From Streptomyces sp. R33 (GTDB lineage: Bacteria; Actinomycetota; Actinomycetes; Streptomycetales; Streptomycetaceae), in contig NZ_CP165727.1 of the NCBI RefSeq assembly GCF_041200175.1, positions 4,290,501 to 4,354,500 on the forward strand: a stretch of 64,000 nucleotides of DNA, given 5' to 3'. Positions 1 to 7,975 of the stretch are shown here, in pieces (the first letter of the stretch is position 1; the number at the start of each line of letters is the position of its first letter). The position numbers were made by a program, and so were the translations under genes. Under the pieces are notes generated by a model that saw only the letters and a list, made by a program, of their open reading frames with translations, searched no databases and was not told where the DNA came from.

Positions 1-129
1 GTCGGCGGTTCGGAGCCCGGCCTCGGCGGCGGCGGCGGTGCGAATGCGGCTGATCTCGCCGACGATGTCTCGGGCCTCGGGGTGGACGGGGGGCTGCGGG
101 ACGGCGGACTGCTCGGGAGCGGTGCTCAT
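1..129 (-). CDS. Hypothetical protein, C-terminal part beyond window
   Basis: An open frame of 43 codons starts at ATG 129 and runs off the left edge. It begins MSTAPEQSAVPQPPVHPE and continues DIVGEISRIRTAAAAEAGL. Its ATG overlaps the stop of the upstream 87-aa gene in an ATGA arrangement, so the two are almost certainly co-transcribed and translationally coupled. The visible part has a Pro-rich start followed by an Ala-rich, helix-prone stretch. I do not recognise the family. Such pairs occur beside integrative elements in Streptomyces, which fits the integrase remnant nearby, but that is inference. Confidence 0.5.
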   Translation of the reverse strand, partial: MSTAPEQSAVPQPPVHPEARDIVGEISRIRTAAAAEAGLRTAD

Positions 130-389
130 GCGGCTTCGCTCTCCTCCTGGTCCAGTTCGCCCGCCCGATAGGCGTTGGCGAGGGTGGTGACATGCTGGCG
201 GGACCAGCCGACGCGGCGGCCTACCGCGGCCTTCTGCCCGTAGCGGTCGGCGGAGCCGATGCGGCCCGCCGTGCGGTTGAGGTGTGCCTGCGCCCGCACG
301 AGGGCCTGCTCGGCTCGGCGGACGGCCTGGAGAGCCTCGTCCAGCTCGGTATTCTCGGCGTCGGTCAGGGGGTCGCTTGTAGCTCGCAC
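126..389 (-). CDS. Small putative HTH protein
   Basis: An 87-aa frame starts at GTG 389. The first half is a charged, coiled-coil-like helix (residues about 8-45, rich in E, A, R). The second half, around KAAVGRRVGWSRQHVTTLAN, looks like a helix-turn-helix with a recognition-helix-like WSRQHVTTLA. A TATGCT box about 6 nt before the GTG suggests a leaderless transcript. The downstream gene overlaps by four bases. A DNA-binding role is inferred from the HTH-like segment only. Similar small proteins occur on integrated plasmids and islands, matching the integrase debris at 541-781. Confidence 0.6.
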   Translation of the reverse strand: MRATSDPLTDAENTELDEALQAVRRAEQALVRAQAHLNRTAGRIGSADRYGQKAAVGRRVGWSRQHVTTLANAYRAGELDQEESEAA

Positions 390-540
390 AGCCCGAGCAT
401 AAACCGTCGCCCGCGTTTGACGCTATGCCGCCGCTCGGAGGAGCGATCGCGGCAAGAACAGGTACCGCCGACACTGAAAGACAAGGGCCGCCGGGCCGCA
501 GTCGGACGGCCCGAGCGCGACGTCAGCCCTACGGGAGGCC

Positions 541-576
541 GTGCCACAACGTGCAGTAGGGGCGGTAACCAGCGGT
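541..576. repeat. Imperfect direct repeat, copy 1 (att-arm-like)
   Basis: GTGCCACAACGTGC at 541-554 recurs exactly at 10473-10486. The similarity continues with GTAG, GGCGGTAA and CAGCGG. GTGCC repeats of this kind resemble the arm regions next to Streptomyces tyrosine-integrase attachment sites; that reading is inference. The rest of 390-721 shows no convincing gene. Confidence 0.5.
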
Positions 577-721
577 CGGCAAGGGCTCGCCGGGCCCACC
601 CAGGCGGGGCCGACGGCGCCCATTTCCGCAGGTCAGATGCCACACGAAGGCCCTAGCGCCACCCCTGTTCTCACCTCCGCTGGGCCGCTCCGGCCGGAGC
701 CGCGAGCGGGGGAACGATCCT

Positions 722-781
722 GTGGTCGGTGGCGAGGGTGTTGCCCGTGTGCCGCAGGTCGTAGAAGCGGAACAGCTTCCG
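722..781 (-). pseudogene. Tyrosine integrase fragment
   Basis: On the minus strand the segment encodes FRFYDLRHTGNTLAT. This is the box II region of tyrosine recombinases (DLRHT with the catalytic Arg and the adjacent His region) as found in Streptomyces integrases. The similarity is lost on both sides within a few codons. No catalytic-domain remainder or C-terminal Tyr motif follows in any frame, so this is a decayed scrap rather than a working gene. The neighbouring frame continues upstream as a different sequence (EFEVLIGAGTYAALL), suggesting a junction. It implies an integrated element once occupied this spot. Confidence 0.6.
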
Positions 782-911
782 GCGGCGTCCCGGTTGTCCA
801 TCACCAGCAACGCCGCATAGGTGCCTGCGCCGATCAGGACCTCGAATTCCATGAATGAGCTCTCGGCTCGCCTCGGGGCCAGGAACCACTGTCGCGATAA
901 GCCCTCGCTGG

Positions 912-1388
912 TCAGGCGTGCTCGTCCGATGGCTGCTGGGCAGGCTGGACCGACCAGCTTGGCGGCTCGTCGTTGCCTGAGTCCTCGTCGCGCTCCGCGT
1001 CGGCGGCTGTCGCATGGATCTTGCCCGACGCGTGGTGGACCGGCGCGTATACGGCGTAGAGCTGCAGGGTCTCGTCACCGATGTTGGTGACGTTGTGCCA
1101 AGTGCCGGCGGGCACGCAGATTGCCCAGCCATCCTCGACCTCCCTGTCGAAGTCGAGTCGATCCTTCGTGCGGCCCATCTGGACGCGGCCCCGGCCTGCG
1201 TCGAGTCGTAGGAACTGGTCAGTCTCCGGGTGCGCCTCCAAACCGATTTCCTCACCCACCGGGATCGACATGAGGGTCAACTGAAGGTACTTCCCAGACC
1301 AGGCGACCGCGCGATAGTTCGTGTTCTCGAGCGTCGCCTTCTCAAGGTCGAAGCTTTGAGGTTCCGGCCCGATGTCCTTGATGGTCAT
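912..1388 (-). CDS. Cupin-domain protein
   Basis: The gene encodes 158 aa from ATG 1388, with GGGAGAG a few bases upstream as ribosome binding site. The core is a single beta-barrel cupin. Motif 1 is degenerate (EEIGLEAHPETDQFLRLDAGRG) and keeps H, E/D and Q-type ligand positions. Motif 2 is PAGTWHNVTNIG with the conserved His. The C-terminal tail after HATAADAERDEDSG is acidic and probably disordered. Small cupins of this layout (mannose-6-phosphate-isomerase-like) bind a metal ion. No substrate can be assigned. It stands alone between two stretches of mobile-element debris. Confidence 0.85.
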   Translation of the reverse strand: MTIKDIGPEPQSFDLEKATLENTNYRAVAWSGKYLQLTLMSIPVGEEIGLEAHPETDQFLRLDAGRGRVQMGRTKDRLDFDREVEDGWAICVPAGTWHNVTNIGDETLQLYAVYAPVHHASGKIHATAADAERDEDSGNDEPPSWSVQPAQQPSDEHA

Positions 1389-1740
1389 ACTTCTCTCCCG
1401 GTCAACGAAGGCGGTACGCGGTCGCGATCTTGCACCGGCCCACGTCGACATTCTCAGAGCCCTGGGCTCTTCTGGCCACAAGCACGGAGCCGCTACCGCG
1501 CAAACGGCCGCGACCCGTTGCCACATTCCGCCGCAGCCCGCTGGGCATCGGTTACCGACAATGGCGGAATCTGCGGACCCGGACGACTCCTGCCGACCTA
1601 ACGCCAAACCTCAGAACCAGGTCACTGGTAGGGCTTGGTTGGATTCCGCGGCAGTCGACGCGCTCGGGGCGGGCGGACGGTTGCCGCGAAGAGTTGCGGG
1701 GGCGTCGGCTGCCGATCTGGACCACCCTCATGGGGGGGCC
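1389..1740. other. Gene-free gap
   Basis: This 350-base stretch upstream of the cupin gene holds no frame with convincing Streptomyces codon bias. I see no RNA gene or strong hairpin in it. It probably contains the cupin promoter near 1400-1440, but no clear boxes could be assigned. Confidence 0.4.
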
Positions 1741-1779
1741 GTGCCCCATCCGTGCCCCATCCGTGCCCCATCCGTGCCC
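1741..1779. repeat. Tandem 11-bp repeats GTGCCCCATCC
   Basis: Three perfect head-to-tail copies of GTGCCCCATCC start at 1741, 1752 and 1763, followed by a partial copy. They lie 45 bases before a tRNA-like 3' half. In integrative elements, short direct repeats next to a tRNA-derived att core are commonly integrase arm sites; the assignment here is by position and resemblance. Confidence 0.6.
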
Positions 1780-1821
1780 TTCGGCAGGTCAGGAGCCGTA
1801 CCGGTCACCGCGCGCCATAGC

Positions 1822-1864
1822 TTTCCCAAGCTTATGGCGCGGGTTCGATTCCCGTCATCCGCTC
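1822..1864 (+). other. tRNA-Gly(CCC)-like 3' half (attachment-site-like)
   Basis: The sequence has an anticodon-loop-like TTCCCAA, a T-arm GCGGGTTCGATTCCCGT and the acceptor 3' strand CATCCGC, as in actinobacterial tRNA-Gly(CCC). There is no matching D-arm or 5' acceptor strand upstream, and the anticodon stem does not pair fully. This is therefore a 3' half, as left behind when an element integrates into the 3' end of a tRNA gene. The hairpin at 1869-1901 sits where a tRNA terminator would be. Confidence 0.6.
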
Positions 1865-1868
1865 TTGC

Positions 1869-1901
1869 AAGAAGGCCCAGGTCAGCGACCTGGGTCTTCT
1901 T
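1869..1901 (+). terminator. Hairpin terminator after tRNA fragment
   Basis: A 14-bp stem (AAGAAGGCCCAGGT with ACCTGGGTCTTCTT, one G-T pair) encloses a 5-nt loop. It resembles the hairpins at 7879-7911 and 10597-10627. Confidence 0.7.
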
Positions 1902-1955
1902 CGTGCCTCCGAACAGCCTTCGGAGGAACTGGAATTGGCGCGCCATTCGGACGCG

Positions 1956-3221
1956 CTACTTCGTCCGTGGCTCGAGGTGGAGGGTGAAGCGGGCGCCGCC
2001 GTGTGGGCTGGTGGTGACGTCGAGGGTGCCGCCGTGGGCGTGGGCGACCCAGGAGGCGATGGAGAGGCCGAGGCCGCTGGAGCCGGAGGCGGAGCCGCTG
2101 CGGAAACGCTGGAAGAGCGAGTCGGCCAGTTCCCGGGGTACCCCCGGCCCTGCGTCGTCGACGGTCAGCGTGCCGTCGGCGGTCACGGTGAGCTCGACCT
2201 CCGCAGGCCGGCCGGGGGCGTGGCCGTGGACGAGGGCGTTGCCGAGCAGGTTGGCCACCGCCCGCCGCAGGAGGTCGGGGTCCGCGACCACGACGACCGG
2301 TTCGGTGCGTACGGCCACGCGGTGCCCGCCGGTCTCGGTGTCGTCGACGACGGCTTCGACGAGCTGGTCCAGGCGCATGGGCTGGCGGTCCGGGGCGCTG
2401 ACGCCCGCCGCCATCCGGGCGCGGGTGAGCAGGCCGTCGATGAGGTCGCCCATCCGGTCCGCCAGCCGCACGGTCCTTTCCAGCGCGGCGTCCCGGCTGG
2501 CGTCGTCGCGCAGCGCGGTCTCCGCGAGGATGCGCAGCGAGGCTGCCGGGGTCCGCAGGTCATGGGCCGCATCAGCGAGGAACTCCTCCTGCTGGCGCAG
2601 TGCCGTCAGCGCGGGTCGGATCGCGCGTCCGGAGAGCAGGTGTCCGGCCGCGGCGGACAGCGCCACCAGGCCGGCGCAGCCGCCGATCAGGAGCAGCGTC
2701 AGCCGACGGTGCGCGGCCTGGTCCGCGGACATGTCCGCTGCGGCGACCAGCGCGCCCTCCGGTGCCGCACCGTCGGCTGCCGTGTAAGGCTCGGCAACCA
2801 GCCGGATCTCCTGGCCTTCCTCGCTCAGGGCGTCCGTGGCGATCGCCTCGCCCTCCTTCACGGCTGCGGCGGCCGCCTCCTCGATGTCCTCGTTCCGCGG
2901 CCCTACGCAGGCCCGGCGCGGCCGGTAGACGATGGTGGGCTTGGTCGCCGTCGTGGCCACCACGGTGAGCAGTGGACACTCGGTCTCGATCCCTTCTTCC
3001 AGGGCCCGGACGTCGAGTTTGCCTTTCTCGTCGGTGCCCAGCAGCGGGATCGCCCGGCTGGTCTGGAGGTTGAGTGCGTCGTCGAGCCGGTTGCGCCAGG
3101 AGTCGTCGTCGGTGCGGATGGCGAACGCCGCGAGGGCGATCAGCCCGGCCGCGCTGGTCAGGGTGAACAGAGCGGTGAGCCGTCGGCGCAGCCGCCGGGC
3201 GCGGGCCTCGGCGGCCGTCAT
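1956..3221 (-). CDS. Two-component sensor histidine kinase
   Basis: The 421-aa protein starts at ATG 3221, overlapping the response-regulator stop (ATGA), so the two genes form an operon. An N-terminal membrane helix (about residues 12-31) is followed by an extracytoplasmic domain with two cysteines (ECPLL, RRACVG) and a second helix near 175-195. The HisKA box is FLADAAHDLRTPAASLR with the phospho-acceptor His. The ATP-binding domain has an N box (NLLGNALVHGH), a G1 box (DDAGPGVP) and a G2 box (GLGLSIA). It should autophosphorylate and pass phosphate to the regulator at 3218-3895. The signal is unknown; the neighbouring peptidase lipoprotein could be a target. Confidence 0.93.
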   Translation of the reverse strand: MTAAEARARRLRRRLTALFTLTSAAGLIALAAFAIRTDDDSWRNRLDDALNLQTSRAIPLLGTDEKGKLDVRALEEGIETECPLLTVVATTATKPTIVYRPRRACVGPRNEDIEEAAAAAVKEGEAIATDALSEEGQEIRLVAEPYTAADGAAPEGALVAAADMSADQAAHRRLTLLLIGGCAGLVALSAAAGHLLSGRAIRPALTALRQQEEFLADAAHDLRTPAASLRILAETALRDDASRDAALERTVRLADRMGDLIDGLLTRARMAAGVSAPDRQPMRLDQLVEAVVDDTETGGHRVAVRTEPVVVVADPDLLRRAVANLLGNALVHGHAPGRPAEVELTVTADGTLTVDDAGPGVPRELADSLFQRFRSGSASGSSGLGLSIASWVAHAHGGTLDVTTSPHGGARFTLHLEPRTK

Positions 3222-3895
3222 GCGCGGCCGGTGGTGAGGGGTGCCAGGCGGTAGCCCACGCCTCGGACGGTGTGGATCAGCGGTGGGTCGCCGAGCTTGC
3301 GGCGGAGTTGGGAGACCAGTACCTCGACGACGTTGGAGCTCGGCTCGGCCATCTCGTCCCAGCACTTCTCGATCAGCTCGCCGCGCGGTACGGCCTGGTC
3401 CGCCCGGGCGGCGAGGAGTTCCAGCACCGCGAACTCCTTGCGGGTCAGGATCAGCAGCACGCCGCCCCGGTGCACCTGCCGACGGGCGGTGTCGATCTCC
3501 AGGTCGGCGATGCGCTGCACCGGTGGCCGGGCTGCCCCCGCCCGCCGGCACAGGTTGTGCACCCGGGCCACCAGCTCGGGCACGGCGAACGGCTTGACCA
3601 GGTAGTCGTCGCCGCCTACGGCGAACCCCGCGACCCGGTCGGCGACGGTGTCGCGGGCCGTGAGGAACAGCACCGGAACGGTCCGCCCGGCGCGCCGCAG
3701 CTTGTCCACGTAGTCGATGGCGTCTCCGGAGGGCAGGGTCCGGTCGAACACCACACAGTCGTACTCGGTGACGAAAAGTGCCTCGTCGGCGGCCGGCAGA
3801 TCAGCGACCTCGTCGACGGCCAGCCCTTCGGAGCGCAGCGCCGCGGACACCGCGAACCGGAGATCGCCGTCGTCCTCGACCACCAGTACTCGCAC
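3218..3895 (-). CDS. OmpR/PhoB-type response regulator
   Basis: I chose GTG 3895, giving 225 aa beginning VRVLVVEDDGDLR, because the receiver fold starts there; an in-frame ATG near 3957 would add about 20 residues. The receiver has the acidic pair EDD, the phosphorylation site in CVVFDRTLPSGD, and Lys in YLVKPF. A winged-helix DNA-binding domain follows, with the typical LTRKEFAVLELLAA and VVEVLVSQLRRKL...IHTVRGVGYRL. It forms a two-gene operon with the downstream kinase and is divergent from the TAP-type peptidase gene at 4180, which may be a target. Confidence 0.93.
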   Translation of the reverse strand: MRVLVVEDDGDLRFAVSAALRSEGLAVDEVADLPAADEALFVTEYDCVVFDRTLPSGDAIDYVDKLRRAGRTVPVLFLTARDTVADRVAGFAVGGDDYLVKPFAVPELVARVHNLCRRAGAARPPVQRIADLEIDTARRQVHRGGVLLILTRKEFAVLELLAARADQAVPRGELIEKCWDEMAEPSSNVVEVLVSQLRRKLGDPPLIHTVRGVGYRLAPLTTGRA

Positions 3896-4179
3896 GGCGG
3901 TCAGGATAGCCCGCCCGTCAGGCAGGCCCCGGCCCTTGGACCCCGGGCTCGTCCTCATCAAATCCTCAGGTTCCTTCGGGGACCATCCATCCAGGTCACA
4001 GCGGAATCGAACACGCGGCGACTTGAGACACCCCCGGGCGTGGACCCCCCACCCCCACCCGGCTCCACGTCCGGGGGGCAGGCCGCAGGCGGCCGCCTCC
4101 CTGCTCTGCGGCACCGGCTTGAACGCCCGTGCCCTGCGCGCAGTGAACCGGCGCCGACCAGTCCCGACGGAGTACTCCC

Positions 4180-5799
4180 ATGAACCACCCGGTCCTCAAG
4201 CGCGGCAGCCTGATCCTGGCCCTGGCCGCACTCGCCGCGACGGCACTCGCCGGCTGCGGCCCGGCCGGTGATGACGCACGCCCGCCCGCCTCCGGCGCCG
4301 AATCCGTCGATCCTGCCGGGCAGCACGAGCTGCAGGGCTTCTACCGGCAGAAGCTGTCCTGGACGCGATGCGGGGAGCTGCAGTGCGCCACGCTGACCGT
4401 CCCCATGGACTACGCACACCCCGAGGACGGCCGGACGTTCACCCTGCCGCTGGCCAAGGCCGTCACGGCGGATCCCGCCGGGCGCATCGGTTCGCTCGTC
4501 TTCAACCCCGGAGGCCCGGGCGAATCCGGGGTCGACCAGCTGAAATCCGGTGGGCTGTCGTCCTTCAGCGAGCGGGCCCGCGCCCGCTTCGACATCGTCG
4601 GCTTCGATCCGCGCGGCGTGGCCGGCAGCAAGCCGGCCGTCGACTGCGGGTCCTCGGACTCCGCCGCCGAGGACCAGCCGACATCCGGCGCCGGCGACAC
4701 GTCGACGAGTCTGTATCCGAAGACCGACGCCGAACGTCACGCCGCCCTCACCGACGCCGAACGCCAGGCCGCCGCCTGTAAGGACCGCAGCGGCGCGATC
4801 CTGCCGCATGTCGGCACCCTGGACGCCGCCCGCGACATGGACGTACTGCGCGCAGCCCTCGGCGACGACAAGCTCACCTACCTCGGCTGGTCCTACGGCA
4901 CCTACCTCGGCACGGTCTACGGCGAGCTGTTCCCGCGCCGGGTCCGCGCCCTCGTCCTCGACGCCGCGGCCGACCCCGCACTCGACTGGTCCGAGGCCGC
5001 CCTCCAGCAGGCCACGGGCTTCCGGAAGTCGGTGGAGGACTACGCCGGGCAATGCGCCTCCGTGGTCGGGGACGCCTGCCCCGCCGCCACCCCGGACGGC
5101 ATCCGCACGGTGATCACCGACCTGTACGCGCGGGTCTCCAAGCGCCCGCTGCGCATCAAGGGCACCGAAGAGCGGCTCGACCAGGCCATGCTGCACACCG
5201 CCGTCAGCATGTCGATGTACTCGCCCGAGTCCCAGTGGCAGCCCCTGTCCGAGGCGCTTCGCGCCGCACAGCAGGGCGACGGGACGAAACTCGCCGAGAT
5301 CGCTGACCCCGGTATATCGGCTCAGGACGAAAGCTCCGACAGCTCCGACAGCTCCGGATCCGGTCCCGGCGCCACCGACGACCAGCCCCCGGGCAACTCC
5401 TCCGACGCCCTCATCGCCGTCAACTGCCTCGACCAGCCGCACCCCAGGGACCCGCAGCCCTACTGGGACCTGCTCGACCGGGCGAACCGCGAGGCCGGCG
5501 CCTTCGGCACCTCGGGCGTCCTCGCCGAGCTCATCTGCAAGGACTGGCCCGCCGGACCGCAGAAGCCGCACCGCGTCCAGGCCGAGGGCCTCCCCCCGGC
5601 CCTGGTCGTCGGCACCACCGGCGACCCGGCCACGCCCTACGAGTGGTCGAAGAACCTCGCCGCCCAGCTGCCCGGCGGCATGCTGCTCACCTTCCGGGGT
5701 CCGGGCCACACCGCCTACGGCCGCAGCGCCTGCGTCACCGACGCCGTGGACGCCTACCTCCTCGACCTCAAGCCGGTCCCGGACGGGAAGACCTGCTGA
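4180..5799 (+). CDS. Secreted TAP-family alpha/beta-hydrolase lipoprotein
   Basis: The 539-aa protein starts at ATG 4180 after ACGGAG. A lipoprotein signal peptide ends in the lipobox LAGC near residue 26, so it should be anchored outside the cell membrane. The alpha/beta-hydrolase fold has an oxyanion strand (FNPGGPGESG), a nucleophile elbow GWSYGTYLG (Ser near 237) and a C-terminal TAP-like domain ending in TFRGPGHTAYG, which supplies the His. The family includes Streptomyces tripeptidyl aminopeptidases of the SlpD/SlpE type that trim secreted proteins. A Ser/Asp-rich linker (SSDSSDSSGSG) sits near residue 390. It is divergent from the two-component operon. Confidence 0.9.
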   Translation: MNHPVLKRGSLILALAALAATALAGCGPAGDDARPPASGAESVDPAGQHELQGFYRQKLSWTRCGELQCATLTVPMDYAHPEDGRTFTLPLAKAVTADPAGRIGSLVFNPGGPGESGVDQLKSGGLSSFSERARARFDIVGFDPRGVAGSKPAVDCGSSDSAAEDQPTSGAGDTSTSLYPKTDAERHAALTDAERQAAACKDRSGAILPHVGTLDAARDMDVLRAALGDDKLTYLGWSYGTYLGTVYGELFPRRVRALVLDAAADPALDWSEAALQQATGFRKSVEDYAGQCASVVGDACPAATPDGIRTVITDLYARVSKRPLRIKGTEERLDQAMLHTAVSMSMYSPESQWQPLSEALRAAQQGDGTKLAEIADPGISAQDESSDSSDSSGSGPGATDDQPPGNSSDALIAVNCLDQPHPRDPQPYWDLLDRANREAGAFGTSGVLAELICKDWPAGPQKPHRVQAEGLPPALVVGTTGDPATPYEWSKNLAAQLPGGMLLTFRGPGHTAYGRSACVTDAVDAYLLDLKPVPDGKTC

Positions 5800-5842
5800 A
5801 CAGCCACCTCCCGGCTCCTACGTACCACTGGAGACCCTCCGC

Positions 5843-7474
5843 ATGCCCACCGATCTGATCCCGGACTCCTCGCTCGCGCGAACGGTCTTCCAGCCGTTGC
5901 AGCCCGAGGACCCGGGCGAAGTGGGCGGCTACCGGCTGCACGCCCGGCTCGGGGCCGGCGGGATGGGGCGGGTCTACCTGTCGTACACACCCGGCGGCCG
6001 GCCGGTGGCCCTGAAGACGGTCCGGCCGGAGTTCGCAACTGACCCGGAGTTCCGGCGGCGGTTCGCGCACGAGGTGGCCAACGCCCGGCGGATCCACGGG
6101 CTGTACACCGCGCAGGTGATCGACTCCGGTGCGGACGCCGAGGTGCCCTGGCTGGCCACCGCGTACGTGCCGGGCCCGTCGCTGCAGCAGGTGGTACGGG
6201 AACACGGCGCGCTGCCGGTGCGCACGGTGCTGCTCCTGATGGGCGGGGTCGCGGAGGCACTGCAGGCGATCCACGGCGTCGGGGTGGTGCACCGGGATCT
6301 CAAGCCCGCCAACGTGCTGCTCGCGGCCGACGGACCGCGCGTGATCGACTTCGGCATCGCCCGCGCGGCCGACGCCGTCGCGCTGACCGGCACCGGGTTC
6401 CGGATCGGCTCCCCCGCCTTCATGGCGCCCGAGCAGGCCCTGGGCCGGCCGGCCACCCCCGCGACGGACGTCTTCGCGCTGGGCGCGCTGGCAGCCTACG
6501 TAGCGGGCGGCACCCCGCCGTTCGGTGAGGGGCCGGAAACCGCGGTGCTGTACCGCGTGGTGAACGAGCAACCCGGTCTCGACCGCGTCCCGGGCGACCT
6601 GCGCGCGCTGCTGCTGCGCTGCCTGGCGAAGCGGCCCGAGGACCGGCCGACTCCCGCCGAGATCATCGAGGGCGCCCGCACCCACCCCGCCGTGGGCGGG
6701 CAGTTGCGCTTCGCCGACGACTGGCTGCCCGTGGGGGTCAGCACCGACATCACCCGCCGCTGCGACCTGCGGCAGCACCTTCCCACGGCCGTCTCCCCCA
6801 CCTCCGTTCCCGCCCAGGCACCGCCCGGCTCCTTCGGCGCCCCGCACCCCCCGACCCGGATGTCGACCGCCCCGCTGCCCACACCGCCGGCGACCGTTGC
6901 CGCTCCGGCGCCACCCGAGCAGGCCAAGCCCCGCCGCCGTCGCCGCAAGGGCGCGTCCTGGAAGACGGTGCTCGTGGTGGCGCTGGTGATGGCGCTCGGC
7001 GGCGCGGTCGGCGGCATGCTTCTCGTCAGCACAGCCGACCAGACCCTCGAAGACACGGAATCGTCCGACGACACCAGCCCCGGCGCGGCGGCGAGCACGG
7101 TCACGTACGCCGCGGCGTACACCGAGACGGTCCTGACCGCACCCGACGACTCGTACGACTTCGACATCACCACCGGCACGCTCACACCCGCACGGTCCAC
7201 CCCGTGGGCCGTGGGGCACGACGCCGACGGGTTCCTGAGCCCCCCGGACAGCGACGCCTCCATCACCCCCAGCGGCCGGCCGACCCCGGCCGAGTGTGGG
7301 GCGGCCATCGACCGGCAACCGGCGACGGCCCTCGCCTTCGGCGACCTGCCGGCCGGACGAGCCTTCTGTGTGCGCTCACGGAGCACTCACGACATCGCGA
7401 TCGTGCGAGTGATCACGGTGGCCGACAGCGGTCCGGTGACGATCTCGATGGACTACTACCGCAACGGCAACTGA
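5843..7474 (+). CDS. Membrane Ser/Thr protein kinase (PknB-like)
   Basis: The 543-aa protein has an N-terminal Hanks-type kinase domain (about residues 28-280). It contains a glycine loop LGAGGMGRVY, the ATP lysine in VALKTV, the catalytic loop VVHRDLKPAN, the DFG segment VIDFGIA and the APE-like MAPEQ. A Pro/Ala-rich juxtamembrane region follows. One transmembrane helix (about 373-395, KTVLVVALVMALGG) leads to an extracellular domain of about 145 residues with two cysteines and no PASTA repeats. It probably phosphorylates cytoplasmic proteins in response to an external cue. It lies 43 bp after the peptidase gene, possibly in the same transcript. Confidence 0.92.
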   Translation: MPTDLIPDSSLARTVFQPLQPEDPGEVGGYRLHARLGAGGMGRVYLSYTPGGRPVALKTVRPEFATDPEFRRRFAHEVANARRIHGLYTAQVIDSGADAEVPWLATAYVPGPSLQQVVREHGALPVRTVLLLMGGVAEALQAIHGVGVVHRDLKPANVLLAADGPRVIDFGIARAADAVALTGTGFRIGSPAFMAPEQALGRPATPATDVFALGALAAYVAGGTPPFGEGPETAVLYRVVNEQPGLDRVPGDLRALLLRCLAKRPEDRPTPAEIIEGARTHPAVGGQLRFADDWLPVGVSTDITRRCDLRQHLPTAVSPTSVPAQAPPGSFGAPHPPTRMSTAPLPTPPATVAAPAPPEQAKPRRRRRKGASWKTVLVVALVMALGGAVGGMLLVSTADQTLEDTESSDDTSPGAAASTVTYAAAYTETVLTAPDDSYDFDITTGTLTPARSTPWAVGHDADGFLSPPDSDASITPSGRPTPAECGAAIDRQPATALAFGDLPAGRAFCVRSRSTHDIAIVRVITVADSGPVTISMDYYRNGN

Positions 7475-7867
7475 CCTCCGTGCGGGGCCGTTCGTACCGA
7501 GTCATCGCCGACCTCACCCTGATCGCCGTGTCGGGTGCCACCGTGTGGGTCCTGTTCGGCTGGGTCGACAACTGGGGCGTCGCAGCGAGATCGAAACCAA
7601 GGTCCTTTGCCAGCGCGGTGTCCATCGACGAGGCCGTGGCACCCGTGTCGATCAGCGCCAGCACCTCGACCGTCTTGTGGGACGGGCCGGTGATGCGAAC
7701 CATCTCCCGCTCGCCGATGGTGTCGGACGACCTCGTCAGCGCACGCTGGGCGAGCCGAGCACACCGAACAACAGGATCCCCACCCCGGCCACTGCCGCGA
7801 TCACCTTCAGGACCACCGGCACCTTCCGGCGCACGCCCCGATGGTCGCCCGAGGGTGCGGATGCCAT
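7413..7867 (-). pseudogene. Broken membrane-anchored retropepsin-like protease
   Basis: Two minus-strand frames look like one damaged gene. Frame A (7867-7736, 43 aa) is a basic start plus one membrane helix (VVLKVIAAVAGVGILLFGVLG) and ends at a stop. Frame B (7703-7413) begins MVRITGPSHKTVEVLALIDTGATASSMD, where LIDTGATASSMD carries the DTGA/S active-site motif of aspartyl proteases. Frame B loses similarity within about 60 residues and its end overlaps the kinase 3' end. Between them the frame encodes TRSSDTIGERE without a start, consistent with a frameshift joining anchor and protease domain. Frame B alone has a poorly placed GGGAG, so independent expression is doubtful. Confidence 0.45.
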
Positions 7868-7878
7868 CCGCCCGTGAA

Positions 7879-7911
7879 CGAAGGACCAGGTCGGTGAGAT
7901 CTGGTCCTTCG
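7879..7911. terminator. Hairpin, second member of look-alike set
   Basis: CGAAGGACCAGGTC pairs with GATCTGGTCCTTCG (one G-T pair) around a 5-nt loop. It shares the GAAGGnCCAGGTC core with the hairpins at 1869 and 10597 and lies at the upstream edge of the truncated sigma gene. Confidence 0.6.
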
Positions 7912-7975
7912 TCGTGCGTATCGTTGCCGCAGCCTCAGCGAGGAGCCGACCGCACGAGGCCGCGCCGAGGACGCC

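Noticed and set aside
1822..1864. Complete tRNA-Gly gene
   Set aside because: No 5' acceptor strand or D-arm is present and the anticodon stem pairs poorly.
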